Origin: Dendrocalamus latiflorus
Lineage: Eukaryota > Streptophyta > Magnoliopsida > Poales > Poaceae
Direction of reading: 5' to 3'
NCBI GenBank assembly: GCA_017311315.1
Contig: CM029627.1
Span: forward strand, 1,518,447-1,582,446
DNA length: 64,000 nucleotides
This document shows positions 9,292 to 21,822 of the stretch, one piece after another (within the stretch, counting starts at the first letter, position 1; each line of letters begins with the position of its first letter). The position numbers and the translations under genes were made by a program. The notes beneath the pieces were generated by a model that was not told the origin of the DNA, made no database searches, and worked only from the letters and a program-made list of their open reading frames with translations.

Positions 9292-12200
9292 TAATAATCT
9301 GGACAACCAACCAATCCTTTGTTGACATGTAGATAAAATTTTCTTACAATTAAAGGTGAGAATAAAAAAACTCAATAACATATTGTTGCACCATCAAACT
9401 ACCAGTAGCTTTTAATTCGAAAATATTCATGTGCATTGGTTTATATTATGCTTTACCATTGTTCAAGATGAGCTCTGTTGGAAAATAGAAGTCACCATTT
9501 CCCAATTTCAAAGAAAAAAAGGACATAACAGGAATTGCCGGAAGCCAGATGTTTTCCAGTGGTTTTCTCGTTAACTAAATTTTTTATATTAGTTTTCTTT
9601 CCATTTTCTCCAATTCTTCTGCTTCCTAAACCTTTCACAATCCTTAATATCAATGTTTTAGTGTTTGTAGATGTTTAGTGTTTTAGAGGTCCCTGCTAAA
9701 ATCTGAATGAAACCAGCCATGAAAAGTATTGCCAGTTCTCGCCAGGAAATCAAACCTGGGAAGTGACTAGACTCGCTACTTGCTAGTCGCTATGTGCATC
9801 ATTTTGAAACGGGATACCGTATACTTCTGTTCTTTAAAAAAAATGACTTATTTTCTGCTGCAGTTCTAAAATTATAGACAATGGGAAGTGAAAATGGTGC
9901 TCTCGCCAAAAAAAATTGAAACAATTAATATGATGAAGGAATACATTGGGAAACTAAATATGGGAGAAGTTTACAAGTTCATATACCTATTATGAAAGGG
10001 AAAATGTTACAGGTTTCTAAATGCCATACTTATATCAATGGCTTAATTTGCTCCAATTAGGAAAAAATCTTAGATTTATAGAGTGAAACTAATATGTTAG
10101 AAGTTGGGAGCTAGGGTAAGGTTCCATAAGGACAAAAGCAGGACCACTAAGATGCAGAAACACCCTTGGGACTGCCTGGGAAAGAGCAATGCCAGTGAAA
10201 AAAAATCCAGTGACAGATGCTGCATGAAGACTCCTAGGGGAATCCTCAGACTCCACCAAGGCCATCCAGAGTGCCAGACACATCCACTAGACAATCGCTA
10301 TTAAATCATAATTTATAACAATTACTGAGCAGCCCACATTAGACAACTGCCCCTGAAAATCATGCCGATGTAGTGTAGAACACCCTAAGGAGGCTTGGAT
10401 GATACAGAGGTAAGGACTACCCCCACCCCCCTTAGCACACTTAAAATTACCAGCTCATTTTGTAAAGCATTGAGTGCTAGTATACAAAACAAAGCAAGTG
10501 CACCTAGAGGCCCCCTCACATGAATGCCCTCCCTGCTAGTTTTCCAAGAATTGGACTTCATCCAAAGGATTTGAAATTCGGATTGTTTGGAAGCCATGAA
10601 TCTTAACAGGTGATATGTTATGAACTTACCATTAACTACATTCTACATATTGTTTAAGTTAGCCCAGAGAAAGCTATAAGATGCATGATTCATGCATCCA
10701 TAGAATGTTAAGAAAGATTGCAATGGAAGCAGTCAGCTTCAAGAAAATGGTTGTTTACGAGTCACGTGTGCATAGCTCATATAGTTCTGCAAAAATGAAT
10801 CTTTCTAGTTTAAATGTTTCAAACAAGATGAAAAATTTTCAGCACTGCTGGCGTGAAACCCTTAGTAAATCAACACAAATCCTACCTTGTTTGCCCATAG
10901 ATGTTTCCTGATCAACTTTTCTTGGGCGCTTTTGAGGTTGAGCAGCATGGTGCTCCTTTGGACCTTTATCCAAGTAAGGCATCAAATCCTGTGGATAATG
11001 CAGATGCAGAAGGTAATAAGGAACAGATATGTCATATTACAGCTGATTACGAGTATTCACATGTCCCTAGAGGACACCACTACAGCCCAATATGAGAAAT
11101 GAAAGACAAGGTTACCAAAAATACCTCCAGTAAACGGTCCGGGTGAACCATTCCATTCCAACCATGCATTTTTTGTCCAGTGATTGGGTCAATGAGAAGA
11201 ATGGCAGGAACAGAGACCAAATTGTAGTAGGTGCATACCTTCCTCCCCTCACTGGTATCACGATAAACCTGTGTTTAACAGAATAAAACATATTAATAGA
11301 CAACTGAGAAGTGCACAGACATGGTTCCATGTAGGGAAAAACTAAAAAAAGTGAACCATATAACTAGAGAACTCTTTGTTGCCAATATAATTCCTAACAT
11401 CTTAGGAAAAAATCCCATTTAAAGATTCAGAGCCACGGCTCAGATATGGAAATAGAATGTACGAAGGACCAACCTGCCAGAAAATAAAGTTAGATCTAAT
11501 TGTCAGAGCCACCGCTTCATTTGCCCAAGTGTCTCGATTAAGCTTCAAGAAACACGTGCTCACGAGTCAAAACTTTACCAAGGTACAAAATAAATGATCA
11601 CCATAAGGCTGCATAAATGATGAGAATACGACTGAGCTCACCATGTGAGAACTGAATTCCTCTGTGGATTGCAAATTGATCAGCAGCCACTTGTCCAGAC
11701 AAGAAGCTTCTAACTTTGCCTACATTTATGTTATTCAAATTTTCAGAAGCGTAACAAATGAGTAATAGATAAGATCAAAGAATTAGCAATTTCATCTGAA
11801 AAGTAGTTTACATGCAGCAGTCATTAAACAATGAATTTGAAATGGCACTAATATAAACATGAATATGCTTTCAGCAATAAATAGCGCCAATAAAGCACAT
11901 AATAAAACATGTTTGACCTTGCCTCTTGTTGTAAAAGGAGAGGCAATGTTTTCTTGAGTACATCAACTTACCAGACTAAACTAATTATTCAACAGCTCAG
12001 GTTCTTGAGATATCTATCAAGCAACTGAGATACAACACAAGTGTTCATAGCTTACAGGTTGTACTGTTCCATGATAGCAGTTCACTAGGTCATTAATTCA
12101 ATTTTGCAATTTTCTAAATGCTGATGACATGCCCAAACCCAAACAGTGTGTGAATGCAGTTTTGACAGCTTAGGCAGCACATGGCCATGGCAGAGATAAA

Positions 12201-14899
12201 TGAATTTGCCAAACAGGATATGTAAAAATATAGGGCATACGGCTAACCTTGTCAAAGGGTCCATTGAACATCAAAGCAAAAGGTGGACGATATAAAGAAG
12301 CCAGATTATCACGAGAACTTGATGCAGCATTCTGCTCAGAATCCCAAACAGCAGATTGTCTTGCCTCCTCTTCAAAGTTACGAAATGCGACTGTCGAATT
12401 AGGCTGAAGGCTGAAAAGAAGTGACCAAAACATTGTTAAATTTTACATTAAAAAACGTCTGGTTTTAGCAAAGCAACAGCCATAGCATCAAAAAGTCCAA
12501 AGACCTCACAATCTCAAAAGAGGCTGGAAACACTACATAGATTGCATAGTCCTAAGCAACAAGTACTTGCTTCGGATATGACAGTCCAAAACAAAAAGAT
12601 GATAACACTTGCATCACAGCATAAATAAAAGTTAATTATACACTATACAAGATAAACCATAGCAATACTGCCATATCTGGCTAACTAGCGCAGTTGCAGC
12701 TAACGAACAAATGACTAAATTTACATCAGTAGAGGCACCCCCATTTATAATAAATACTTGGCACAAAGCATTAAGACTCTTCATATGTATCTCTCTTTAA
12801 TTTTCAATGCCATACAAACTAGAGAGCACTTGGCCAATCTCAAATGTGCCATTGGTGTCATGGAGAACAGGGCAGAGAATATAAAGCTGTGTCTGATATG
12901 CATGTGAAAGATAGAAGGCAGTTTACAAGGTGGGTCAGTTGTTGCAGGCCATTGGGCAAGCCCAACTGGATGCCACTCTTGGTACCCAGGGAGCATGACG
13001 GCACTCAAATGCGGAAATCACAATTTTGTATTATAATACAAAGGATATATTTTTCTCGACGACCTGGCTTTAATAAGGAGGCTTGTTTGCTTTGCAATTA
13101 AAAAATTTAGGATAGGTGGTCAGAGCAACCATAAGCACATCGTTTTCAAAGTTCCAACATGAGCGCTGTCAATCTATAAATAAATTGCCAGTACAATAAA
13201 TTGGATAATTAAATTTGTTCCTGTTTGGCGGGGCTTGAGTCTGCACATAAGAATGATAAGGCATAAGCTAAGGGAAAGTGAAACTTCTCCACACAAAGAG
13301 TATAACCATTCCAAAGACAACCTGTCTGGCAGACGTCGGGTGTGTTCAGTTGGGTAACGGATAGATGTTTGTGTTTGGTTGGTTTGCAACAGATGCCATA
13401 GCAGTTTTGGTCACAAACAAAGAAAAAAGTTGGTTTAGCTGATAAGTATTGTTTGGCTTGCCAAAACATTTGGTTGATGTCCAATATTTGGCCTGACAGT
13501 GGAATTAGCACAATTTAAGACAAAATCTGCTTAGCTGACTAGCCGAAACGTTTTCACCATTTTGGGGCACCAAAAGTTGGCAGCCAACCTTCCGTCGTTA
13601 TCTCTATGCCAAGTGGGGACAATCTGTCTTGGCTTGCCAATAATTGGCAGCCAACCAAATTCCTGCAACTTCATTGGTTGCGAACTAATGGAAAGAGAAA
13701 CTGGACCCACTTGGCATAGGAAGAGAGAGCGGAAGACTTGGCTGCAAATTGCTTGTACTAGAAAATGGAGCTAACTAATAGCATAGCCAAAGGTGCAATA
13801 TTTGGTTAAAACGTGTGAATACCATCAGCAAGCCAAACAATGGCTCAAACACACATGCTAATTCTATTGGCCGAGAGCAAAATTAGTATGGGTGTATCGC
13901 ATCCATTGGACACCAACCAAACACATTCTTAGGCCTTTTATGGTGAGCTTTAGCTTCAACTTGAAGCCACTAGAAATGTAAGCTCCCCCAAACATGGTCT
14001 TAAGTTTATTGAGAGTTTTGAAGACAATCACAAGCTCCTATGGAACATGCCCCATTGCTCTGTGCACTTAATTCGTAATCCAACTTTAACTTCTAGTCAG
14101 AACAATGCTTCATCAGGTGACGCTCGAATCAATCCTCTGCTGCGAATACACCCCATTTCCATTGAGCAATAGAGCATGCAGACCACAAACGCCACACAGC
14201 ACAGTGATTACATTTCATTAAAACTTCACTCCCACGCCACATAAATAACTACTCGAGAAACTTAATCCCAGGATCCCATGCTAACAAGTAAAGTTGCTAG
14301 CCAAGCACCATTACTTACACGACCATGGGGCCATCGCCGTAGAGAGTCTCCCGCTTCACAGGCAGCGGCGCACGGACATCGTCCTCCTCCCCCAGTCCCT
14401 GCAACGGTCCATCACCCAGTGCAGCCGCTGGAGGTGGAGTGAACCTGCCCATCACAGCACATGATAAGCACACACATACCACAGGAAAGCACCTCCACGA
14501 TCCAACCAAAACCAAAGCCAAACCCTAGAAATCTCACTCCGCTCCACCGACCTCAACCCCTCCTCCACCTCAGCCGCTGCCGCCGCCGCCGCCACTGCCG
14601 CCGCCGCAGAGGCAGCCGGCGACGGGGCCGGATGCGCGGCGAGGGCGGCCTCGCCATCGATGTAGAAGAGCTGCAGCGCCTCCTCCAGATGCCAGCTCGT
14701 CATCTGCAGAACGGAAACCCCACGGATCGCGTCAGACGGTTCGAGCCGGACCGAATCGGTCGGAAGGCAGGGGGGCTTGGGACGAGAGAAGAACCTGGAG
14801 GAACTGGGTGGCCGTCTCGGGCGTCTGGCCGGCGGCGATCTCGAGGAAGGAAGAGACGAGGGTCTCCTTCTCCGTGGCCGTCGGGGGAGCGCCGGCCAT
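8326..14899 (-). CDS. plant UBX-domain protein (UBA-UAS-UBX), PUX7-like
   Basis: Ten exons join in frame to 457 codons: 14899-14795, 14703-14552, 14444-14319, 12410-12248, 11719-11642, 11542-11474, 11268-11125, 10988-10886, 8832-8564, 8490-8326. All introns read GT..AG. The domains, in order, are: a UBA-like domain at about 13-55 (VSSFLEIAAGQTPETATQFL, then WHLEEALQLFY); a thioredoxin-fold UAS domain at about 183-290 (DKWLLINLQST, NFIFWQVYRDTSEG, LLIDPITGQKM); a ubiquitin-interacting motif at about 320-336 (DEELARAVAASLEESKG); and a UBX domain at about 378-457. Proteins of this type bind ubiquitin conjugates and dock on the AAA ATPase CDC48, linking substrates to it in cytosol and nucleus. 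The ATG chosen opens directly into the UBA motif. Intron 3 (about 1.9 kb) carries a MITE. The 3' end is duplicated at 1352-2783. The family call is secure; the member number is by resemblance. Confidence 0.93.
13338..13930. mobile_element. MITE-like element in UBX intron 3
   Basis: The left end reads GTGTGTTCAGTTGG and the right end, in reverse complement, GTGTTTGGTTGG. The interior is rich in TTTGGTTGG and AACCAAAC motifs. Its exact ends and target duplication are not resolved. Confidence 0.5.
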
Positions 14900-15307
14900 G
14901 GCGGCGAAGTCTCCTGTCTCTCTCTGTTTTGGTTAGTAGGCCTGGGTCAGACGGCGAGAGTTGGTGGTGCGGGGGTGGGGAGGAGTCAGGAGTGGGAACG
15001 AAGGAAGTGGAAACGTGCGTGCGCGATGATGAGGAAGACGAGCGAGGTGGAATGCGGAGCTGTCGGTCTGGTGCGGCTTGGAGGGGAAGAAAGAGCCCAT
15101 TAGAAGCCATGGAGTTTTCGCCGTGGGCCTCGTTGAGCCGAGTGGTCTGAGCCCATGTCACGGAGTTGTCAAATGGACTCGTATGCATATGAATGGGCCG
15201 AATAGCCGGTAGCGATGCCGAACTGGGCCGAACGCACATAGAGAACTGCATGTTGTTCCAATCAGCTTCTCCAAAATTTAAACACCTCAACCTCTAAAAG
15301 CGATTTA

Positions 15308-15744
15308 GGGCCTGTTTGGCAGAGCTCCACCAACTCCAGATCCATCAAAAACAGCTCCACTCCACGAATTTTTACCCAAACGCTCCAGCTCCACGAAATC
15401 TGGATCCACCAAAATACTGAATCTAGCTCCAGATTCATGAAATCCATGGAGCACCTCAAGGGGTGCTCCACGAAACCTTGTTTCGTACCTACTCGTGGAG
15501 TTGGGTGGTAATTACCCACCTTTTGCCACTGGTTACACACCCCATCCCATACCACCATAAAACTCATGGGCAAAACAGTCCATTCCCACCAAAAACTCAG
15601 TTTCGTGGATCTGGAGCTGCTGTGCAAGCCAAACAGTTTTGTCTAGCTCCATGGTGGGATCCCAGATTCACGGTGGAGCTGTTTTTGGTGGATCTGCTGC
15701 TCCAGATTCATTTTTTCAGTGGTGGAGCTCTGCCAAACAAGCCC
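15308..15744. mobile_element. Tourist/PIF-type MITE, TSD TTA
   Basis: A 437-bp element with inverted ends GGGCCTGTTTGGCAGAGCTC and, on the right, GAGCTCTGCCAAACAAGCCC. It is flanked by direct TTA at 15305-15307 and 15745-15747, the target preferred by PIF/Harbinger elements. The interior has further CTCCAGATTCATG-type inverted motifs. It ends about 400 bp upstream of the UBX start codon and may overlap that promoter. Confidence 0.85.
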
Positions 15745-16057
15745 TTAGAGTTCTAAAAATGGCTTCTCTAAGACGCTTTCAAATGCCACCACCCAGCCTT
15801 CGTCGCCTCCTCCGCACCCGCATCTTCCAAAAACAGTTTTTTAAATTATATCCCAAAAACTATTTTTTTTCAATCGTTACTATTTCATTTTAGCCAAAAA
15901 TCATCGGCTCCTGCCGACTAAAACACCCCTTATCGTTCTAGCATGCATGTTCCAGAATGGGTGAGCTTGGCTATGCAGTAATAGAGCCTTTTTTAAGAAA
16001 GAGATTACAAATATTACAGTATTACAGGGTTAAGCTAATCACTACGCATAGTCAGGA

Positions 16058-16400
16058 TTAACCGAAATGGCGCCTCGGCACAACCCGCGTGCGCAACAGG
16101 CGCTCCATGGTCACAGTGAATTCTGGCCTCTCGGTGAGGTCGATGTCGTTGTCCTCTTCGCCCACCCGCCATACCCCACTCGAACTCCTGCACCAGGTTC
16201 GCGACAAGGAGCTCGAGGTGTAGTAGCGCAAGCCCCAGGCCGAGGCAGATCCTCCTACCGACGCCGAACGACATCATCTTGATCTCCCAACTCTCTGTCA
16301 GGTCCACCCCCAGCGCCTTCCCTGCCATTTAGGAGCCTCTCCGGCCTAAATTCCTCCGGGTGGTTCCATACGAACTCCTCCAGCGAGGCGTCGGTTGTTG
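16058..16400 (-). pseudogene. cytochrome P450 3' end, frameshifted
   Basis: The heme-binding region is clear: FGVGRRICLGLGLALLHLEL, with the invariant Cys ligand, preceded by WEIKMM, and upstream in another frame by EEFVWNHPEEFRPERLL. After EFEW the frame shifts, and the natural C-terminus (DIDLTERPEFTVTMERLL, stop at 16058) lies in a different frame. The pattern resembles the CYP89 family. Only about the last 110 residues are present, with at least two frameshifts and no N-terminal part, so it is a dead fragment. It abuts copia-derived sequence. Confidence 0.85.
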
Positions 16401-16409
16401 GAAATAACC

Positions 16410-17450
16410 TTGAGTAACACACGAAGATGAATTCTACTACGCCTCGGACTCTAGGTCAAGGTTATTCCCAACAATCTCCCTATAATCTTGACTCGACATA
16501 TTCCTAGTTTAGTCTCAATGTATTATGAAATACCAGCTACGCCTCTACATGAAACGATCTACATGCGAACTAAACATATAGTTATATGTAGGAACTCAAC
16601 TCAACTAGTGCTGGTCCATTTGTATACATAGACATTAACTCATTAAGGCAGTCGGTCTCAACTAGGACTTACTCAACTCTACATACTCAAGTTTGGATGG
16701 CGAACACATCTCTTCAACGCCCGTGGACTCGTCTCAGTTTACTTGAGTTTGGACGCGAACAAATCTTCTCAACGTCTTGAACTCATCTCAGCTTACTTGA
16801 GTTCTCAAGTACACCTTCATCGTGATTGCTTAGGATACATAATTGCTCGTCGTGAACATCGGATAACGCATTGAGATAATGAAACTCTCTTTTGCCATCA
16901 CATTCAATGATACCTCGTTACCGATGACACCACTTTTCATAGATCTGGTGTCTTTCATGCGCAGGTTTTTGAACCCACTCTTGAGATTCTACACACGTGC
17001 TTCCTTGACATGATTGTCATCGGCGTGCATTGTCTTCAAGGTATCCTAGGCCTCCTTAGCGGTCTCCTTCTCCTCCACCAAGAGCAACAGCATGTCTTTT
17101 GACACAACTTGGAAGATTGCTGTTAGCGCTTCCTTCCTCTTGTCCACTGCCTCCTTTTGTACGATTACGTCCCACACGCCCTGAGCAAGCATGAACACCT
17201 TCATCTTCACAACCAAGTCATGTAGTTGCTCCTCGTGAGTATAGAGTACTGAAGGCTCACATTGCCTTCCCTAGCTGACGCCTTCGATGAGGCCTCGCCA
17301 TCATCAGGGACTCCATTACCCAACGACTGTGACATAATCTTAGGCATGCAAAAACAAAGAACTCTAAGTTTTGATACACATGTTGGGATCAAAAGCCTAC
17401 TCAAACACAAATTCTCAGTGGAAACTGAAACAAAACTGAATTTCAAAAGA
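16410..17450 (-). mobile_element. degraded copia gag fragment
   Basis: On the minus strand the translation shows hallmarks of the UBN2/DUF4219 gag of plant copia elements: LTRSNYMTWLVVKMKVFMLA, then KRKEALTAIFQVVSKDMLLL, then KTMHADDNHVKEAR. The expected EAW becomes EA-stop near 17048, and further frame breaks follow. No polymerase genes remain. Confidence 0.8.
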
Positions 17451-18256
17451 ATTTGAATTCTTTGTTTGATCTTGATTTTTCTGGAATCCTGGCCAAATCT
17501 CACATCCATCCCAACCATCCATGTTATGTTTCTCCTCCCGAGTCACCCCCTTTAACCATTTGCACGCTTACTGTTCATCATCCAAAAAAACTTTGCCACC
17601 GCCTTGATCTTTCACCGCTGCACATTCCCATGACTTCCTACCACTGCCATGCCATTGCACCTAGTCAAAGATCGTACTACCACGCTTATCCCGGTTCTGA
17701 CACCCTCTTAGATGCTTCCGGCTGTATGTCAGAGCAGCCCACCATTTCTGCTCTTCCTGCCTTCTCTGCTCTCTCTCGCAATGTTCAAGTAGGCGCTAGG
17801 CGCTAGGCGGGCGGCAAGCAGGGGCCTAGGCGGCCGAGACGATGTCAAGACATATATGATGTTTGGAGGAAGAATTGTTACCTGGAATAATTTGTAATGT
17901 TGTACATTTGATAGATGATGATATCCATTGCATCACTTGATGTAAATTCTTGATGTAAATGCTTCATGTAAACCTGCATATTAAAAATTAAGCAATACAT
18001 GAGACTTTTGGTATGTGGATAAACTTATTCAACTATTGCTCTTTAGACATTTATGTAAGTATGAAAGAATGATTAATGAAAGAAATAAGAAATGAATGTA
18101 AGATAATAAAACATAGTCACATATATCAAATAAAAGTTCACAACCACACATAGACATAGTTCACATCATAACATCTCACACCAAAAGTTCTTAACCATAC
18201 ATAACAAAATAATTCTTAAAGAAACTTGAACAAAGTAGCATGCATAGATAAAATGA

Positions 18257-18356
18257 TCAATCTTCATCCTCTTGACCGTAATCCTTTGTTGGAATCACTT
18301 CATCTTGATCGGATTCGAACTCAACATTCTCAAGTTCCTCGTTCACCTCCTCTTCA
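18257..18356 (-). pseudogene. acidic C-terminal tail of a hAT transposase
   Basis: On the minus strand a short exon-like frame after an AG ends in an acidic peptide (EEEVNEELENVEFESDQDEV, then DYGQEDED and stop). Acidic tails of this style end many grass hAT transposases, and it lies inside the hAT element at the position expected for the 3' end of its gene. The catalytic and BED zinc-finger regions are absent. Confidence 0.5.
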
Positions 18357-18846
18357 GTTCATGTATTAATAAAAGTGTATGTGAATATATGATGCATCAT
18401 CAACTTAGTTTACTCATTACTTCATTAGTCATCAGTTCATCACTAATTAAAACAAATTCTCATCTCCTCTCCTGTGCCGACAGCCGGCTCCAGCCGACTG
18501 CCGACACCTCACCCGTGCGGGCGCCGTGCGGCCGTCCCACTCTGCCTCATCGCTCTCGCGTCGGTCTCCGTCTCCCCAGTCCCCACTCCCTCCCCGGTCC
18601 ACGACTCCACTCTCGTCGGGCTCTCCGCTCTCGGCGGCTGCGACAGAGCCCAGAAGCCAGAGGCGGAGGGGGGGGCGGAGGGGAGGCCGGAGGGGGGAGG
18701 CGGAGGGGAGGCCGGAGGGTGAGGCGGAGACCGGAAGGGGAGGCGGAGGCGGAGACCGGAGGGGGAGGCGGAGGGGTAGGCAGAGGGGAAGAACCGAAGA
18801 AGTGCGTACCTGGGGGCTGGGGATAATCCGGCGAAGGGGGAGGCCA

Positions 18847-18985
18847 GAGGTGGAGGAGAAGCTCGGGCTGCTCGGCGACGACGACGCGAGGCGGAGGAGA
18901 AGCTCAGGCTGCTCGGCGACGACGACGCGAGGCGGAGGAGAAGCTCGGGCTGCTCGGCGACAACGACGCGAGGCGGAGGGATCCC
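18847..18985. repeat. 41-bp tandem repeat in the hAT element
   Basis: Three consecutive 41-bp units start at 18847, 18888 and 18929, with part of a fourth at 18970. Each unit contains GAGGCGGAGGAGAAGCTC and CTCGGCGACGACGACGC. The unit length is not a multiple of three, so it is unlikely to be a coding repeat. Confidence 0.85.
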
Positions 18986-19374
18986 GGATCCGGCGGTTCG
19001 ACAGCGCCGGCGCTGGGAATCCCGAATCCCTCGAGCAGTCGAGCTGCGGCGACTCAGTAAGTCTCCCCCAACCCTAGCTTCTGCTTTTCCCTTTTGCGCG
19101 CTCTCTGGAAATGGTCAGTTGGTCACGCGCCCGCTTCTTATGTCGCCGTCCCACGCCTAGGCGTCCTCGGCGGCCGCCTAGCCGCCGCCACGCCCGCCTG
19201 GTTTGACGCCGCCTCGCTCCCGCCTTTGACCGCCTACTCCCGCCTGCGACCGCCCAGCCGCCTAGCCGCCTGACCACCCGCCGAGGGGCCAAGTCGCGGC
19301 GGCCGGCTGCCTCCCACCGCCTAGGCGCCGCCTCGGCGGCCGCCTAGGGCGCCTTCTGGATCGCTGCTCTCTCG

Positions 19375-21440
19375 GCCGACAGATTTGTGCCGCAAATTCC
19401 AGCACCTCAGAGCCTGTCGCTGCTAGCACAGGCTACTATACCTCACACCCTTAATTACCATGACCCTCACCTGAACGAGTGTCGTACCCACCTCATCCTA
19501 CCGCCTCGTCGTTCTCTCTGCCCTCTCTCCTCTCACACCCTCTAAGCCAACCTGACGCCCCTATATCCCTTTTGACCACCGCAATGTTGTGCCTGATGTA
19601 GCCTGTACCTTCCCTCTGTCAGCCACACCATGCCCTCCCATGTCTTTTCGACTTGGCCACGTGCCATTACCGCCTCGATCCAAGCCCTATGCCGAACCGC
19701 CATTCCTGTCCTATTTAAACCCCTAAACCACTCCATTCGAAAGCAACAACGTCCAAGGTGAGTCACCCCCCCAATTGCTTCAACAATCAAAGCTCTGCCG
19801 GCGATCACCGGAAAACCCAAAGTAAGCTCAAATTGAAGTACCTTCTTTTGCTTTGCGCTAGTACACGACGTCGTAGACCAGATAGTCTAGAGAGAAGCTC
19901 AAGTTAAAGCATAAGAATCGAAAGAATATAAAATTGTAAAATACATTGATCCACAAGACATGTCACATGTTTTTGATCATGTTGACTTACATTCCTTTAA
20001 ATTACTTATTTACCAATATTTTCATTATGTTATTTGCGCACTGTTATTTCATGAACAATAAATGTCTAGAATGATATGATATTAGTTATATCCTATCACC
20101 TGGAAAGGCCCTCTTTTAATTTGATGGTCATATTCACCTTAATAAAACTTAGTAATATTAAATATACTATTTAAATAATCATGGTAGATCAAAACCTAAC
20201 TGTGCCAAGAGTGTTGGCATTGTGCCAGTAGAGTTTTAAAAGGTGGTTCTAGGACAAGGAGATATCATGAGAAGCCACGGAATGGTCGGGTCCCATGACC
20301 TTGTCCTACGATGGAGGATTGGGCCGAAAAAGTGGCAGTGCGGATGGGCATTGAAACAAGAGTTTGTGGATGGAAGTTGCCAAGGTGAAAATATAAGAAC
20401 TAGAACCTTGTGCTAAGTAAAGAACATAGTGATCACTCAACCACAAGTGTTGACTCATCAAACCTGGTTTAATAGCTTCTCACGTTCGATTGAATATCTA
20501 CAAAGGGTGGAGAGAGGTGAGGAAGTCTGTTGTATGGAAATGGTAAGGTCCCATTCGAATTTGTTTAGATGCAGCACCTACCGCGTAGAACTAAACTTAA
20601 CAACAGTGAGGTCCCCTTCGAATCGGGTGAGGCTGTGAGCCACCCGAGTTTGTTGAAAGGTAGCACCTACTGGGTAGAACCATACTAAATTAACAATAGT
20701 AAGGTCCCCTTCGAATCGGGCGAGGTCGCGGGCCACCCGAGTTTGTTGGAAGGCAGCACCTATGGAGAGACTATATAAAGGATTGAGCAATGAAAAAACC
20801 TTATTTTCTTAACTCAGTCATGAGAATTAAGAAATCTTGTGTAAAGCTGAGCAGCTTTGCAGAGTCATGATTAATGGTATTCGAATACACCATGCTTCCA
20901 GTAAATTAAGTTATGTTTAATAGGTGAATATAAAAACAAATCATAAGTAGGTTTAGAATTTATTAAGGTTGGTAATCAAGTTGTTAAAACCCTGATTTCC
21001 TTAAAAAGGTTGTGGTTTTATGTTTAAAATATTTACAACAAAAAATTGCATCCACATAAAATAATAAAACCACTATACTCCCATAATTTGAAAATCCTGC
21101 ATGTAATTAAATAGTGTTTTCCAATTTGACTTGTTTAGTACGATGGTTTATACTTATACTTACTAAAAACATTAACAAAAAGTACGTGGCAAAAAATGAA
21201 GAAGCCTACGAGGATGACATGGAAGAATACTACAAAGTAGATGTTGTTTGGAATTAGGGTTGTTTTTCCCTTAGGCACACTTATGGTGTTCTTTTGTATT
21301 GTAATATATCTAAGCATTGTACGCCCCACTGTAAGACTTGGTTCATAAGCCATTATTTTATAATAAAGTTGGCTTTTGTATTTGAGCTTGTGATGGCAAT
21401 GGTGTACACTCGACTACAGTACATCATAGCTGAATGGTAT
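19375..21440 (+). mobile_element. LTR-derived sequence, copy 1
   Basis: The segment from about 20250 to 21420 matches 48700-49880 in motif order: a GTGATC..CTCAACCACA motif, TATATAAAG, CTTAACTC..GTC, AAAGCTGAGCA, GGTATTCGAATAC, then CACGCCCC..CTGT. No gag or pol is seen. The sequence just left of the hAT insertion (about 17460-17770) probably belongs to the same relic. Confidence 0.65.
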
Positions 21441-21578
21441 GCAGATATGAATAATGCAAAATACACAAAGAAACAACAAGATTACTCTAACAAGCAGGAG
21501 GAGGATGACAGTGCAGTGAAGAACAGGAGCAGGAGGGAGGTAAGCGACGGCCGCTTCCATTTGCGTGCGGCCTCTTCT

Positions 21579-21822
21579 GGGCCTGTTCTTTTTTCAGCTT
21601 TTGGTTTCAGGTTTTGGCTTTTCTACAATAACTAGCTTTTAAACGAAGTGTCTTTTCAAGATGGGGTCTACTAGTTAATTATAGTACATACCGTGCCGAC
21701 TTCATTTATGTTGGCAAAAATTGCACGTGAGTTTCAGTTACTCTGCAATCTCTCACACGAATAGGCAAAAGCCAAAAACTGTAGCCAAAAGTCATAAGCT
21801 GCAGCCAAAAAAGAACAGGCCC
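21579..21822. mobile_element. MITE, GGGCCTGTTCTTTT ends, TSD TCT
   Basis: A 244-bp element with inverted ends GGGCCTGTTCTTTTTTCAGC and GCAGCCAAAAAAGAACAGGC(CC), flanked by TCT on both sides. It is homologous to the elements at 41777-41983 and 56884-57122. Confidence 0.75.

Larger units (their letters stand above)
17779..19366. mobile_element. hAT element with perfect 8-bp target duplication
   Basis: A 1588-bp element is flanked by identical CTCTCTCG at 17771-17778 and 19367-19374. Its ends are CAATGTTCAAGTAGGCGC on the left and, reverse-complemented on the right, CAGCGATCCAGAAGGCGC, the CA..TG pattern of hAT elements. Repeated GCCTAGGCG-type subterminal motifs lie at both ends. Inside are the apparent tail of a transposase gene and a GC-rich block with 41-bp repeats. 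It has no complete transposase, so it would need one from elsewhere. It is inserted in LTR-derived sequence. Confidence 0.88.

Noticed and set aside
14461..15290. Frames of 229 and 196 codons over the UBX first exons
   Set aside because: They are antisense or out-of-frame shadows of the UBX exons at 14319-14899 and their flank.
18272..19077. Two plus-strand frames of about 184 codons inside the hAT element
   Set aside because: They consist of GGAGG-type repeat translations; the 41-bp repeat changes frame at each copy, and the only gene-like signal is the transposase tail on the other strand.
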